Below, piece by piece: positions 51,442 through 59,842 of a DNA stretch of 64,000 nucleotides. Source of the DNA: Acrocarpospora pleiomorpha (GTDB lineage: Bacteria; Actinomycetota; Actinomycetes; Streptosporangiales; Streptosporangiaceae); contig NZ_BLAF01000010.1 of assembly GCF_009687885.1 (NCBI RefSeq), forward strand, positions 186,001 to 250,000. Direction: 5' to 3'. The notes under the pieces are model-generated. The model was given only the letters and a program-made list of their open reading frames with translations, searched no databases and was not told the origin of the DNA. How positions within the stretch are numbered: position 1 is the first letter of the stretch; every line of letters starts with the position of its first letter. The position numbers and the translations under genes are program-made.

Positions 51442-51901
51442 TCAACGGGCCACCTCATCGTAGATCGCCTCGAAACGGGCCAGCGACACCTGGTGGTCGT
51501 GGGCCATCGCCATGGCCCGGCTGTTGCGGCCGAGTCGCTCGCGCAGGCTCTCGTCGGTGATGATCCGGGTGAGGTGGCCGGCCAGCGCCATCACGTCGCC
51601 GGGCTGGTAGAGGTAGCCGTTCTCCTCGACCAGGTGCGGCAGCGCCACCGCGTCGGCCGCGACGACCGGCAGCCCGCTCGCCATGGCCTCCAGCGTCGCG
51701 ATCGACTGCAGTTCGGCGATGCCCGGCATGGCGAAGGCGTCGGCGGCGGCGTTCGGCCAGGCCGGTGGCCAGGCGGTGGCTGAAGTAGGCGGCCCCGTTG
51801 ACATCGGGAGGGTAGGTGTCGGTCGAGATCAGCACGCCGCGTGGACGGAGCGGGGCCGGCCGGGGGGCGACTTCGGTCATGGTGTGCATGGGGATGGCCA
51901 T
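51442..51901 (-). pseudogene. GT4 glycosyltransferase with its middle deleted
   Basis: The N-terminus (GVLISTDTYPPDVNGAAYFS, a PimA/MshA-like first strand and substrate loop) leads after LATGLA, in a changed frame near 51760, straight to the C-terminal donor-binding half (AAADAFAMPGIAELQSIATL, GLPVVAADAVALPHLV). About 250 residues are missing. ATG 51901 overlaps the stop of the DMT-transporter gene, so the two were once coupled. Confidence 0.75.
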
Positions 51902-52701
51902 CAGGAGGTCCTTCGGTCAAGAGGGCTGGTTCGGGCGAGGGCGACGGTGCCGGCCGCGGCGACGGCGGCGGCCAGGAGCGGGGGGACGCCGGAGGGCAGG
52001 GGTTCGCCGAGCAGCAGCGCGCCGAAGGCGACCGCGGTGAGCGGGTCGGCGATCTGCAGCGAGGCGAAGGAGACGCCGAAGTGCCCGACGGCGTAGGCGC
52101 GTTGCAGCATCATCAGGGCGAGCAGGGCGGGCAGCGGCAGCGCCAGGACGTACCACCAGTTCCAGCCGCCGTCCACCAGGACGCGGATCAGGGTGGCCGT
52201 CGCGCCGTACAGCACGCCTGAGCTGGTGGCGAGCAGGGCCGCGCGGCCAGAGGGCGGCGCCAGGCGCGAGCCCGCCCAGAGCAGGATCGCGCTGATCCCG
52301 GCGATCCCGAGCAGGACCGCGGCCTCACGGGGGCTGAACTCGATCGGGCCGCCGCCCGCCGGGACCATCATGACCAGCACGATCAGGCCGATCGCGACGA
52401 CCGCGGCGGCGGTCAGTTCCCGCCGGGTAGGCCGGCGGCCGTGCAGGGCGGCGGCCAGTGGCAGGGCGAACAGCAGGCTGGCCACGCCCATCGGCTGGAC
52501 GACGGTGAGCGGGCCGAGGCCGAGCGCCACGATGTGCAGGACGGCGCCGCAGGCGATCGACAGGCCGCCGAGCAGCCAGCGCGGCCGCCGCACCAGGTAC
52601 CGCAGCCGGGCGTCGCCGGCCGCTTCGAACTGCTGCAGAGCCGAGCCGAGGGCGAAGAAGAGCGAACCGACGAGGGCTACGAGTGCGGCCAGCACGGTCA
52701 T
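51901..52701 (-). CDS. DMT/EamA-family membrane transporter
   Basis: 266 residues with ten closely spaced helices in two homologous halves, typical of the drug/metabolite transporter superfamily (ALGSALQQFEAAGDARLRYL after helix 1; VVQPMGVASLLFALPLAAAL; IADPLTAVAFGALLLGEPLP near the end). ATG 52701. It overlaps the decayed glycosyltransferase, so it may once have moved its lipid or sugar substrate. A CTGGTACC palindrome lies about 95 bp upstream. Confidence 0.82.
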   Translation of the reverse strand: MTVLAALVALVGSLFFALGSALQQFEAAGDARLRYLVRRPRWLLGGLSIACGAVLHIVALGLGPLTVVQPMGVASLLFALPLAAALHGRRPTRRELTAAAVVAIGLIVLVMMVPAGGGPIEFSPREAAVLLGIAGISAILLWAGSRLAPPSGRAALLATSSGVLYGATATLIRVLVDGGWNWWYVLALPLPALLALMMLQRAYAVGHFGVSFASLQIADPLTAVAFGALLLGEPLPSGVPPLLAAAVAAAGTVALARTSPLDRRTS

Positions 52702-52794
52702 GCGCGCTCCTTGCCTCAGGATGATCTCTGCTTTCGAAGCTACGGGCGGGAAAGACCGAATCACTGGGACCGCGGGCGACTCTTCGGCGGCACA

Positions 52795-52812
52795 CTGGTA
52801 CCGCGGTACCAG
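52795..52812. promoter_or_regulatory. CTGGTACC-GC-GGTACCAG palindrome
   Basis: A perfect 18-bp palindrome between the DMT-transporter start and the DedA stop. It is either an operator for the transporter gene, which is transcribed leftwards from here, or a hairpin ending the DedA transcript. No regulator gene is adjacent. Confidence 0.4.
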
Positions 52813-52866
52813 CGGAAGACCTGGGTGAACTACCCCGAGGGTGCTGGGCGGCAACGTCGCGGTGGC

Positions 52867-53514
52867 CTACTGGGCATGGCCCTTGCTCTGTCTCCATTCG
52901 CGCATTCGGACCGCCACGAACACGACGATTGCCAGTGCGACGACCGCGATGACCACCTGCTGGAAGACGCCCGCGTACTCGTCCACGACCTGCCAGTTGG
53001 CGCCCAGCAGGTAGCCGGACACGACGAAGCCCGAGTTCCAGATCAGGCTGCCGAGCGTGGTCAGGCACAGGAACCGCCACAAAGGCATGCGTTCGACGCC
53101 CGCTGGTAGCGAGATGAGACTGCGGAACAGGGGCACCATCCGGCCGAAGAACACGGCCTTCGTGCCGTGTTTGAGGAACCAGCGTTCGGTGCGGTCGAAG
53201 TCTGACGGCTTCATCAAAGGCGCGCGGATGATCAGGGAGCGGACGCGGTCGCGGCCGAGCCACGCGCCCAGCCAGTAGGTGAGCAGGGCGCCGCCGACGG
53301 AGCCGAGAGTGGTCCAGAACAGCGCCATGAACAGGCTCATGGTGCCCTGGCTCGCGGCGAAACCAGCCAGTGGCAGCACCAGTTCGCTCGGTATCGGCGG
53401 GAAGATGTTGTCGATGCCGACGAGGAGCGCCGCACCCGGTCCGCCCAGCTTGTCCATGATGTCTACCATCAGGCCGGCGAGACCTCCTGGCTGATCGGCT
53501 GCTGCCACGTACAT
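52867..53514 (-). CDS. DedA-family membrane protein
   Basis: 215 residues with the DedA signature: re-entrant loop ALLVGIDNIFPPIPSELVLPLAG near residue 30, GSVGGALLTYWLGAWLGR, FLKHGTKAVFFGRMVPLFRSLISLPAGVERM and a C-terminal helix pair. DedA proteins flip undecaprenyl-phosphate or phospholipids across the membrane. ATG 53514 follows GAGGGAG. It is divergent from a GT2-GtrA/GT39 glycosylation operon, which would need recycled lipid carrier, so the pairing makes functional sense (inference). Confidence 0.88.
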   Translation of the reverse strand: MYVAAADQPGGLAGLMVDIMDKLGGPGAALLVGIDNIFPPIPSELVLPLAGFAASQGTMSLFMALFWTTLGSVGGALLTYWLGAWLGRDRVRSLIIRAPLMKPSDFDRTERWFLKHGTKAVFFGRMVPLFRSLISLPAGVERMPLWRFLCLTTLGSLIWNSGFVVSGYLLGANWQVVDEYAGVFQQVVIAVVALAIVVFVAVRMREWRQSKGHAQ

Positions 53515-53697
53515 GCTCTGACTCCCTCGGGTTGACACGCCGCGACCGTAGATCGCGTTTGTGCGAGTTACCTGGAAGTCGCCTGGGTGGACTGTGGTAA
53601 CCGGATCTTCATGGCCAGGACCCGACCATCGCGACTCCCAGGCTTTTTTGAGGTTCCGTACACACTGCTCGCGCATACGCCTGGCACACCTGGAGTC

Positions 53698-54930
53698 ATG
53701 ACTGGCACACCTGTCCCGGCATCCCCGCCGGACCTGACCAGCACGACCACGGTCGACGTCGTGATCCCGGTGTACAACGAGGAACGCGCGCTGCGCGGCT
53801 GCATGCAAGTCCTGAAGTCCTACCTGGACAACCAGTTCCCGTTCGAGTGGACCATCACCATCGTCGACAACGCCAGCACCGACGCCACCCTGGCGATCGC
53901 CAACGAGCTGACCGAAGCGACGGATCAGATCCGCGTGCTTCATCTCGACGAGAAAGGCCGCGGCCATGCCCTGCGCACCGCGTGGCAGTGGAGCGACGCC
54001 GACGTGGTGGCCTATATGGACGTCGACCTGTCGACCGGGCTGGACGCGTTGTTACCCCTGGTGGCTCCGCTGGTCAACGGCCACTCCGACATCTCGATCG
54101 GCTCGCGGCTGGCCCAGGGCGCGAGGACCATACGTGGCCCGCAGCGTGAGCTGATCTCCCGCTGTTACAACGCGATCATCCGGCTCAGCCATGGCGCGAA
54201 GTTCTCCGACGCCCAGTGCGGCTTCAAGGCCGCGCGCACGGACGTGATCCGCCCGCTGCTCGACCACATCAAGGACGACAACTGGTTCTTCGACACCGAA
54301 CTGCTGTTGCTGGCCGAGCACAACGGACTGCGGGTGCACGAGGTGCCGGTGGACTGGGTCGAGGACATCGACACCCGGGTCCGGATCGGATCAACCGCGC
54401 TCGAGGACATCCGGGGTCTGATTCGGGTGGCGAGGGCGAAAGCCGTCGGCACCGCGAGAGTCGCCGACCTGCCAAGGCGTCCGGAACCCAAACCGGCCCA
54501 TCCGGACGCGGTGCTGTCCAGACGGGATACGGGTCTGGTCTGGCAACTGCTGTCATTCGGCGCGATCGGCGTACTGTCCACAGCGGTCACTCTGCTGCTC
54601 TACGCGTTCTTCCGGTCAGCGACGCACCCGCTGGCGGCCAACCTGCTGGCGCTCGTCATCACCACGCTGTTCAACACCGAGGCCAACCGGCGCTTCACGT
54701 TCCTCGGCTCCCGTGGCTCGTCCGGCAGGGCGCACCTGCAAGGTCTCGTCGTCTTCGGTCTCTACTACGCGTTCACGTCGACCGCGCTGCTGGTCCTGCA
54801 CTCGGCAGTGGCCGAACCTTCGCGTCTCCTCGAGCTGGTCGTGTTGCTCGGCGCGTCCGTGTTCGGCACGGCCGGCCGGTTCGTCCTGCTGCGTGGCTGG
54901 GTTTTCAAACAAGAAAAGGGAAACATATGA
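53698..54930 (+). CDS. bifunctional GT2 glycosyltransferase / GtrA membrane protein
   Basis: 411 residues. The N-terminal 280 form a polyprenyl-phosphate sugar synthase of the dolichol-phosphate-mannose synthase type: VDVVIPVYNEERALRG, TIVDNASTDATL, VVAYMDVDLSTGLDALLPL (DxD) and FKAARTDVIRP. The C-terminal 120 form a four-helix GtrA domain (LLSFGAIGVLSTAVTLLLYA, FNTEANRRFTF) thought to flip the lipid-linked sugar. ATG 53698 is close to TGGAG. It is coupled to the GT39 gene, which would use the product outside. Confidence 0.87.
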   Translation: MTGTPVPASPPDLTSTTTVDVVIPVYNEERALRGCMQVLKSYLDNQFPFEWTITIVDNASTDATLAIANELTEATDQIRVLHLDEKGRGHALRTAWQWSDADVVAYMDVDLSTGLDALLPLVAPLVNGHSDISIGSRLAQGARTIRGPQRELISRCYNAIIRLSHGAKFSDAQCGFKAARTDVIRPLLDHIKDDNWFFDTELLLLAEHNGLRVHEVPVDWVEDIDTRVRIGSTALEDIRGLIRVARAKAVGTARVADLPRRPEPKPAHPDAVLSRRDTGLVWQLLSFGAIGVLSTAVTLLLYAFFRSATHPLAANLLALVITTLFNTEANRRFTFLGSRGSSGRAHLQGLVVFGLYYAFTSTALLVLHSAVAEPSRLLELVVLLGASVFGTAGRFVLLRGWVFKQEKGNI

Positions 54931-56861
54931 CCGCCGCCGACACCGGCCAAGGGCAGCAGGCAGTGCACATCGAACCGACACGGCGACCTTCCCCGCGCTG
55001 GCCGCAGTTCGCGCTCATCGCGATCCTCGCACTGGGGACGGTGCTGTACGGCTGGGTGCTGTGGAGCGGCAGTTGGGGCAACCTGTATTACACGGCCGCG
55101 GCGAAGTCGATGTCGTTGAACTTCACGAACTTCCTGTTCGGTTCGTTCGACCCGGCCGGTGTGGTCACGATGGACAAACCTCCGTTGGCGTTGTGGCCGC
55201 AGGTGGTCTCGGTGTGGATCTTCGGCTTCCACAACTGGTCCGTGCTGCTGCCGCAGGTGGTCGAAGGGGTCGCGGCGATCTTCCTGCTGCACCGGACCGT
55301 CCGGATGTGGGCGGGGGAGAACGCCGCGCTGATCGCCGCGCTGATCTTCGCGTTCACGCCGATCACTGTGGTGACCACCCGCACGAACAACACCGACACC
55401 ATGCTTGTCCTCACGATCGTCGCGGCGGCCTACGCCTTCACCCGCGCGATGAAGGCGTTGGAACCAGGCACCAGGACGAAGTGGCTGTTGTTCGCGGCGT
55501 TCCTGATCGGGTGCGGCTTCCTGGCGAAGATGTTCGCCGCATGGATCGTCGTTCCCGCGTTTTTCGCCGCGTACCTGGCCGGCAGCAAGGCACCTTGGCG
55601 CCGTAAGGTGCTCGACCTGGCCGGTGCGGCCGTCGTGCTGCTGACGAGTTCACTGTGGTGGGTCGCGGTCGTCGATCTGTGGCCGGGCCGGAAGCCGTAC
55701 ATCGGCGGCAGCACCGACGGCACGGCCCTGGATCTGGTGCTGGGCTACAACGGGCTAGGCCGCGTCTTCGGCGGTGAGGAAACGGGCAACGGCGGGGCGG
55801 TGACCGTCCCGTCCGGCCCCGGCGGCCCCGGCGGTGGCCCCGGCGGCGGGGTCGGCTTGATGTTCGGCGGCGCGTCCGGTCCGGACCGGATGTTCGGCGA
55901 GGCGGTCGGCGGGCAGATCAGCTGGCTGCTGCCGTTGGCGCTGATCACGCTGGTGGTCGCGGCGGGGCTCGGCGTCCGGCGGTTCCGCCGGTCCGCCCCG
56001 GCGGACACCGCCAACCGCGCGGGCTGGGTGCTGTGGGGCGGCTGGCTCGTGGTGAACGCCCTGGTGTTCAGCTTCCAGAAAGGCATCTTCCACCCGTACT
56101 ACACCACCGTCATGGCACCGGCGATCGGAGCACTCGTCGGCGCGGGCACAGTGTGGGCGTTCCGGAAGTACCAGGAGCCCGAGGGACCGGGCCGGCTGAT
56201 GCTGCCCGCCGGCGTCGCGGTGACCGCGGCATGGGCGTGGGTGCTCATCTCCCGGGACACCTCATGGCACGGCTGGCTGCGGTACCCGGTGGTGATCGTC
56301 GCGCTGGTCGCGATCCTGGCGCTGGCGCCGCGCAAGGTCCCGAGGGTGGGACTCGTGCTCGGGCTGGCCGCGGCGTTGCTGGCGCCCGCCATGTGGTCGG
56401 GTGCCGGTGCGGTCGGCGGCCCGGGCATCGCGGCCCTGCCGGCCGCGGGGCCGGCAGACGACGAGATGCTGCTGCTTGGCAGCGCTCTGGGTGGCGGGGA
56501 CGGTGGGAAACTCACCGCCGACCAACGCAAGATCCTGAACTACGCCAAGTCGCATGCGTCCGGGGCCGAGATCACGCTGGCGATCGAGGGCGGTGCCCAG
56601 GCCGCGGAGCCGTACATCGTCGCCACCGACGAGACCGTCGTCGGTGTGGGCGGGTTCAGCGGTCGGGACCCGGTGCCCTCAGTGGACCAGCTGTCCACCT
56701 GGGTGCGTGCGGGCAAGCTGCGGTTCGTGCTCACCGGCGGTCAGATGATGGGCGCCGAAGACATGGGCAGCGAGCGGTCCCAGTGGCTCGAACAGAACTG
56801 CGAGCCCGTGCTCACAGCGGGCAGCGAGGGCGAGACACTGCACGAGTGCACGGACGCGTGA
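54927..56861 (+). CDS. ArnT/PMT-like GT39 membrane glycosyltransferase
   Basis: 644-residue GT-C enzyme. The first outside loop, LYYTAAAKSMSLNFTNFLFG then FDPAGVVTMDKPPLALW, holds the family's acidic residues; about eleven helices follow. A glycine-rich outer loop (PGGPGGGPGGGVGLMFGG) and a soluble C-terminal domain of about 130 residues (LTADQRKILNYAKSHAS, WVRAGKLRFVLTGG, ending with CEPV and ECTDA cysteines) complete it. It should transfer a sugar from the lipid carrier made by the upstream GT2-GtrA protein. The ATG overlaps the preceding stop. The acceptor is unknown. Confidence 0.87.
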   Translation: MTAADTGQGQQAVHIEPTRRPSPRWPQFALIAILALGTVLYGWVLWSGSWGNLYYTAAAKSMSLNFTNFLFGSFDPAGVVTMDKPPLALWPQVVSVWIFGFHNWSVLLPQVVEGVAAIFLLHRTVRMWAGENAALIAALIFAFTPITVVTTRTNNTDTMLVLTIVAAAYAFTRAMKALEPGTRTKWLLFAAFLIGCGFLAKMFAAWIVVPAFFAAYLAGSKAPWRRKVLDLAGAAVVLLTSSLWWVAVVDLWPGRKPYIGGSTDGTALDLVLGYNGLGRVFGGEETGNGGAVTVPSGPGGPGGGPGGGVGLMFGGASGPDRMFGEAVGGQISWLLPLALITLVVAAGLGVRRFRRSAPADTANRAGWVLWGGWLVVNALVFSFQKGIFHPYYTTVMAPAIGALVGAGTVWAFRKYQEPEGPGRLMLPAGVAVTAAWAWVLISRDTSWHGWLRYPVVIVALVAILALAPRKVPRVGLVLGLAAALLAPAMWSGAGAVGGPGIAALPAAGPADDEMLLLGSALGGGDGGKLTADQRKILNYAKSHASGAEITLAIEGGAQAAEPYIVATDETVVGVGGFSGRDPVPSVDQLSTWVRAGKLRFVLTGGQMMGAEDMGSERSQWLEQNCEPVLTAGSEGETLHECTDA

Positions 56862-56872
56862 ATCACGGCGGG

Positions 56873-56890
56873 TTCCCAGCCAATTCCCAG
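56873..56890 (+). promoter_or_regulatory. TTCCCAG direct repeat, response-regulator box
   Basis: TTCCCAG at 56873-56879 and 56884-56890 repeat with an 11-bp period, one helical turn, ending 22 bp before the OmpR-type regulator start. OmpR-family proteins bind such direct repeats, as at the MprA box of mycobacteria, so this suggests autoregulation. Confidence 0.5.
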
Positions 56891-56912
56891 GTTCGTCGTT
56901 GACGGTGGTCCG

Positions 56913-57629
56913 GTGGACCAACAGCGTGGCGAGGCGACCGTCCTTGTCGTGGAAGACGAACCGAACATCCTGGAGCTGTTGTCGGCAGCGCTCCGGCTCA
57001 GCGGATTCACCGTTCACGCGGCGAACTGCGGAGCCGAGGCGCTGGCCACGGCCGGGTGCGTCCGGCCGGACATCGTCATTCTGGACGTGATGCTGCCCGA
57101 CACCGACGGCTTCAGCCTCGCCCGCAGCCTCCGCGCGGTGCACGACCGGCTGCCGGTGCTCTTCCTGACCGCACGGAAGGCCGTGGAAGACCGGATCGCG
57201 GGCCTGACGGCCGGTGGCGACGACTATGTGACCAAGCCGTTCAGCCTGGAGGAAGTGGTGTTGCGGCTGTGGGCGATCCTCCGGCGCACGGGCGGCGGCG
57301 CCGACGTCCCGCCGGACGACGGCACCTTGCGGTACGCCGATCTCGTGATCGACGAGGAAGCCCACGAAGGCCACCGGGCCGGTCGGCTCGTCCACCTGTC
57401 GCCCACCGAGTTCAACCTGTTGCGGTACCTGCTGGTCAACGCCGAGCGGGTGGTCAGCAAACCGCAGATCCTCGACCGGGTGTGGGACTACGAATTCGGC
57501 GGGGACGGCCGGATCGTCGAGTCGTACATCAGCTATCTGCGCCGCAAGATCGACTCGGTGGAACCCCCGCTGATCCACACCATCCGGGGCGTCGGCTACT
57601 CCCTGCGGTTGCCCAGGGAAGAGCGATGA
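56913..57629 (+). CDS. OmpR-family response regulator
   Basis: 238 residues. Receiver: LVVEDEPNILELL, phospho-Asp in DIVILDVMLPDTDG (about residue 57), TARKAVEDRIAGL and DDYVTKPFSLEE. C-terminal winged helix: LSPTEFNLLRYLLVNAERVV, RKIDSVEPPLIHTIRGVGY. GTG 56913. It is followed by its kinase with a 4-nt overlap and preceded by the glycosyltransferase pair, which may be its target. Confidence 0.92.
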   Translation: MDQQRGEATVLVVEDEPNILELLSAALRLSGFTVHAANCGAEALATAGCVRPDIVILDVMLPDTDGFSLARSLRAVHDRLPVLFLTARKAVEDRIAGLTAGGDDYVTKPFSLEEVVLRLWAILRRTGGGADVPPDDGTLRYADLVIDEEAHEGHRAGRLVHLSPTEFNLLRYLLVNAERVVSKPQILDRVWDYEFGGDGRIVESYISYLRRKIDSVEPPLIHTIRGVGYSLRLPREER

Positions 57630-59083
57630 GCAAGTGGCGCAGACCGTGGACACTACGGGCGCGCCTGATCATGGCGTTGCTCGTGCTGGCCACTCTCGGC
57701 CTGGGCACCATCGGGGTCACGAGCGTCGTGCTGATCCGCGAGTCGATGATCGCCCGGATGGACGACCGGATCAGTGACCTCGTGCACCAGATGGACGGCA
57801 ACCCGGGACGGTTGAAGCCGTCGTCGGAGGACCTTGGGCGCGACTCTGACGGTCTGCCCACGGATTTCGCGCTCCAGGTGCTCTACAGCAACGGGACACG
57901 GCAGTTCTCGGCCCCGGTCGGCGAGCCTGGGCTGGCACTGCCGGCGATCAACTCGGCCAACGTCGACCAGTACGACGAGCGCCCGTTCACGGTCGCCGAC
58001 AAGCAGGGCGGCGCCGACTGGCGCGTCATGGTGTGGCAGCAGATGGTGCCCGACGGGCCGCGGATCATCGTGGCCGCGCAGTCGACGGAGACCGCCGAGG
58101 TGACCGTGACGCAGCTGATCTGGATCGAGGCCGGGGTCGGGCTCGCTTTGCTGCTCACCCTCGGCGTGGTCGGGTTCCTGCTGGTACGGCTGGGACTGCG
58201 GCCATTGATCAAGATCGAGAAGACGGCGGAGGGCATCGCCGACGGCCACCTCGATCTGCAGCTCGCGTCGGATTCGTACACCGAGGTCGGCCGGCTCGGC
58301 GGCGCGCTGAACACCATGGTGGGCAGGCTTTCCGCCGCGCTGCGCCAGCGGGAACAATCCGAGGCGCGGCTGCGCAGGTTCGTGGCGGACGCCTCGCACG
58401 AACTGTGCACCCCGCTGACGTCGATCCGCGGCTTCGCCGAACTGAGCCGCTGCGGCGGCGCGCCGGACCGGGCCGATGTGGACCGGCTGATGGGCCGGAT
58501 CGAGGACGAGGCGATCCGGATGGGCCGGCTGGTGGAGGACATGCTGCTGCTGGCCCGGCTGGACCAGGAACGCGCGCTGACCCTGGCCGAACTGGACATC
58601 CGCACGCTCGTCGAGGACGCCGTGCACGACGCCAGGGCCCGCGACCCGGAGCGGCCGCTGATCCTGGTAAGCGCCGAGAAGCCGATCCGGGTCGCTGTGG
58701 ACGAACACCGGATGCGCCAGGTGATCACGAACCTCGTCAGCAACGCCATGGCCCACACCCCGCCAGGCACGCCCGTGCACGTCCGCGTGGGCATGCCCGC
58801 CGAACGGCCGGAACCTCCCGCGGCCGTGGCGGGAAGTCTGGAATCGCGCGGCCGCGTCGTACTGGAAGTGATCGACGAAGGGCCGGGCGTGCCGCTGGAG
58901 GCCGCACCGAACATTTTCGACCGGTTCTACCGGGTCGACGAGGCCCGGTCCCGTAAGCGCGGCGGCACCGGACTCGGCCTGGCCATCACCGCCGCGATCC
59001 TGGAGGCCCACGTCGGCCGCGTCGAACTCAGGACGGCGCCCGGCGAAGGCGCTCGCTTCACCGTGCTGCTTCCCTTGTCCTAG
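57626..59083 (+). CDS. sensor histidine kinase
   Basis: 485 residues: two helices (about 13-35 and 160-185) around an outer sensor domain, HAMP (LRPLIKIEKTAEGIADGHLD), HisKA with the H-box FVADASHELCTPLTSIRGFA, and HATPase (NLVSNAMAHTP, DEGPGVPLEAAPNIFDRFYR, RGGTGLGLAI). The H-box has Cys where nearly all kinases have Arg (SHELRTPLT), from tgc instead of cgc. It partners the OmpR-type regulator. A 16-bp tandem duplication spans the stop codon. Confidence 0.9.
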   Translation: MSKWRRPWTLRARLIMALLVLATLGLGTIGVTSVVLIRESMIARMDDRISDLVHQMDGNPGRLKPSSEDLGRDSDGLPTDFALQVLYSNGTRQFSAPVGEPGLALPAINSANVDQYDERPFTVADKQGGADWRVMVWQQMVPDGPRIIVAAQSTETAEVTVTQLIWIEAGVGLALLLTLGVVGFLLVRLGLRPLIKIEKTAEGIADGHLDLQLASDSYTEVGRLGGALNTMVGRLSAALRQREQSEARLRRFVADASHELCTPLTSIRGFAELSRCGGAPDRADVDRLMGRIEDEAIRMGRLVEDMLLLARLDQERALTLAELDIRTLVEDAVHDARARDPERPLILVSAEKPIRVAVDEHRMRQVITNLVSNAMAHTPPGTPVHVRVGMPAERPEPPAAVAGSLESRGRVVLEVIDEGPGVPLEAAPNIFDRFYRVDEARSRKRGGTGLGLAITAAILEAHVGRVELRTAPGEGARFTVLLPLS

Positions 59084-59108
59084 CCGACCGCTGTCCTAGC
59101 CGACCGCT
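59077..59108. repeat. 16-bp tandem duplication at a stop codon
   Basis: GTCCTAGCCGACCGCT occurs twice in direct succession (59077-59092, 59093-59108), the first copy containing the kinase stop. It is a recent slip duplication in the 27-bp gap before the convergent TetR gene. Confidence 0.75.
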
Positions 59109-59110
59109 CG

Positions 59111-59758
59111 TCAGGCCACGCTGAAGGCGAGCGCGCCGGGGAGGGCCGCGAAGACCGACCGCAGCTCGGCCGCGAGACCCGCGTGGGTAAGCGTGCCGGG
59201 CTTGGCCGTCCAGGCCCGCAGCGCGGCGTGGAACGACGCGACCAGCAGGTCCAGCGCCAGCCTCGGCCGCGGGTCGGCGGGGTCCAGGCCCAGCCTGCGC
59301 TGCAGGGTCGCCTCGATGGCCGCGCTGGTGTCGTCGCAGTACTGAAGCCCGTACGCGGCGATCGACGGCGTGCGCTCGGCCAGTTTCCGGCTCCGTCGTA
59401 CGCGGGTCACCCAGGCTCCGCCGTCGTCCATGCGCGCGAGCACCTCGAGCAACGCCTCCTGCAGCGCCTCCAGGACGGGTACGCGGCCGAATGGCAGGTG
59501 CTCGACGTCGTCCCGCAGGCCGTTCCACAGAGCCTCAAGTGGAGCGGAGGCGACCTGCTCCTTACTGGCGAAATTCCGGAAGAAGGTGCGTTTGGAGACC
59601 TCGACGACTTCGCACAACTCGTCAAGGGTCACCCCGTCGAAGCCGCGCTCGGTGAAGAGCGCGAGGGCCGTATCGACCAGCGCGGCCCTGGTCCTGAGCT
59701 TCTTACGCTCCCGCAGCGAGAGCGTTCCCGGCGCGGAGGTGGAAATGTCAGCCGTCAT
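59111..59758 (-). CDS. TetR-family regulator
   Basis: 215 residues. Helix-turn-helix VTLDELCEVVEVSKRTFFRNFASKEQV (about 42-69) and an AcrR-like C-terminal domain (RRLGLDPADPRPRLALDLLVASFHAALRAW). ATG 59758; codons upstream to 59977 belong to the shadow of the next gene. It is divergent from the oxidoreductase at 59843; GTTCC-N10-GGAAC (59760-59779) lies right at its start and may be its operator. Confidence 0.87.
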   Translation of the reverse strand: MTADISTSAPGTLSLRERKKLRTRAALVDTALALFTERGFDGVTLDELCEVVEVSKRTFFRNFASKEQVASAPLEALWNGLRDDVEHLPFGRVPVLEALQEALLEVLARMDDGGAWVTRVRRSRKLAERTPSIAAYGLQYCDDTSAAIEATLQRRLGLDPADPRPRLALDLLVASFHAALRAWTAKPGTLTHAGLAAELRSVFAALPGALAFSVA

Positions 59759-59842
59759 CGTTCCTAGTGTAACTGGAACGCAGATGCCTTCCATAGGCTT
59801 ATGCTCCTGAGTGGCATTTTGGGCTCTGAGGAGAGGATCACC

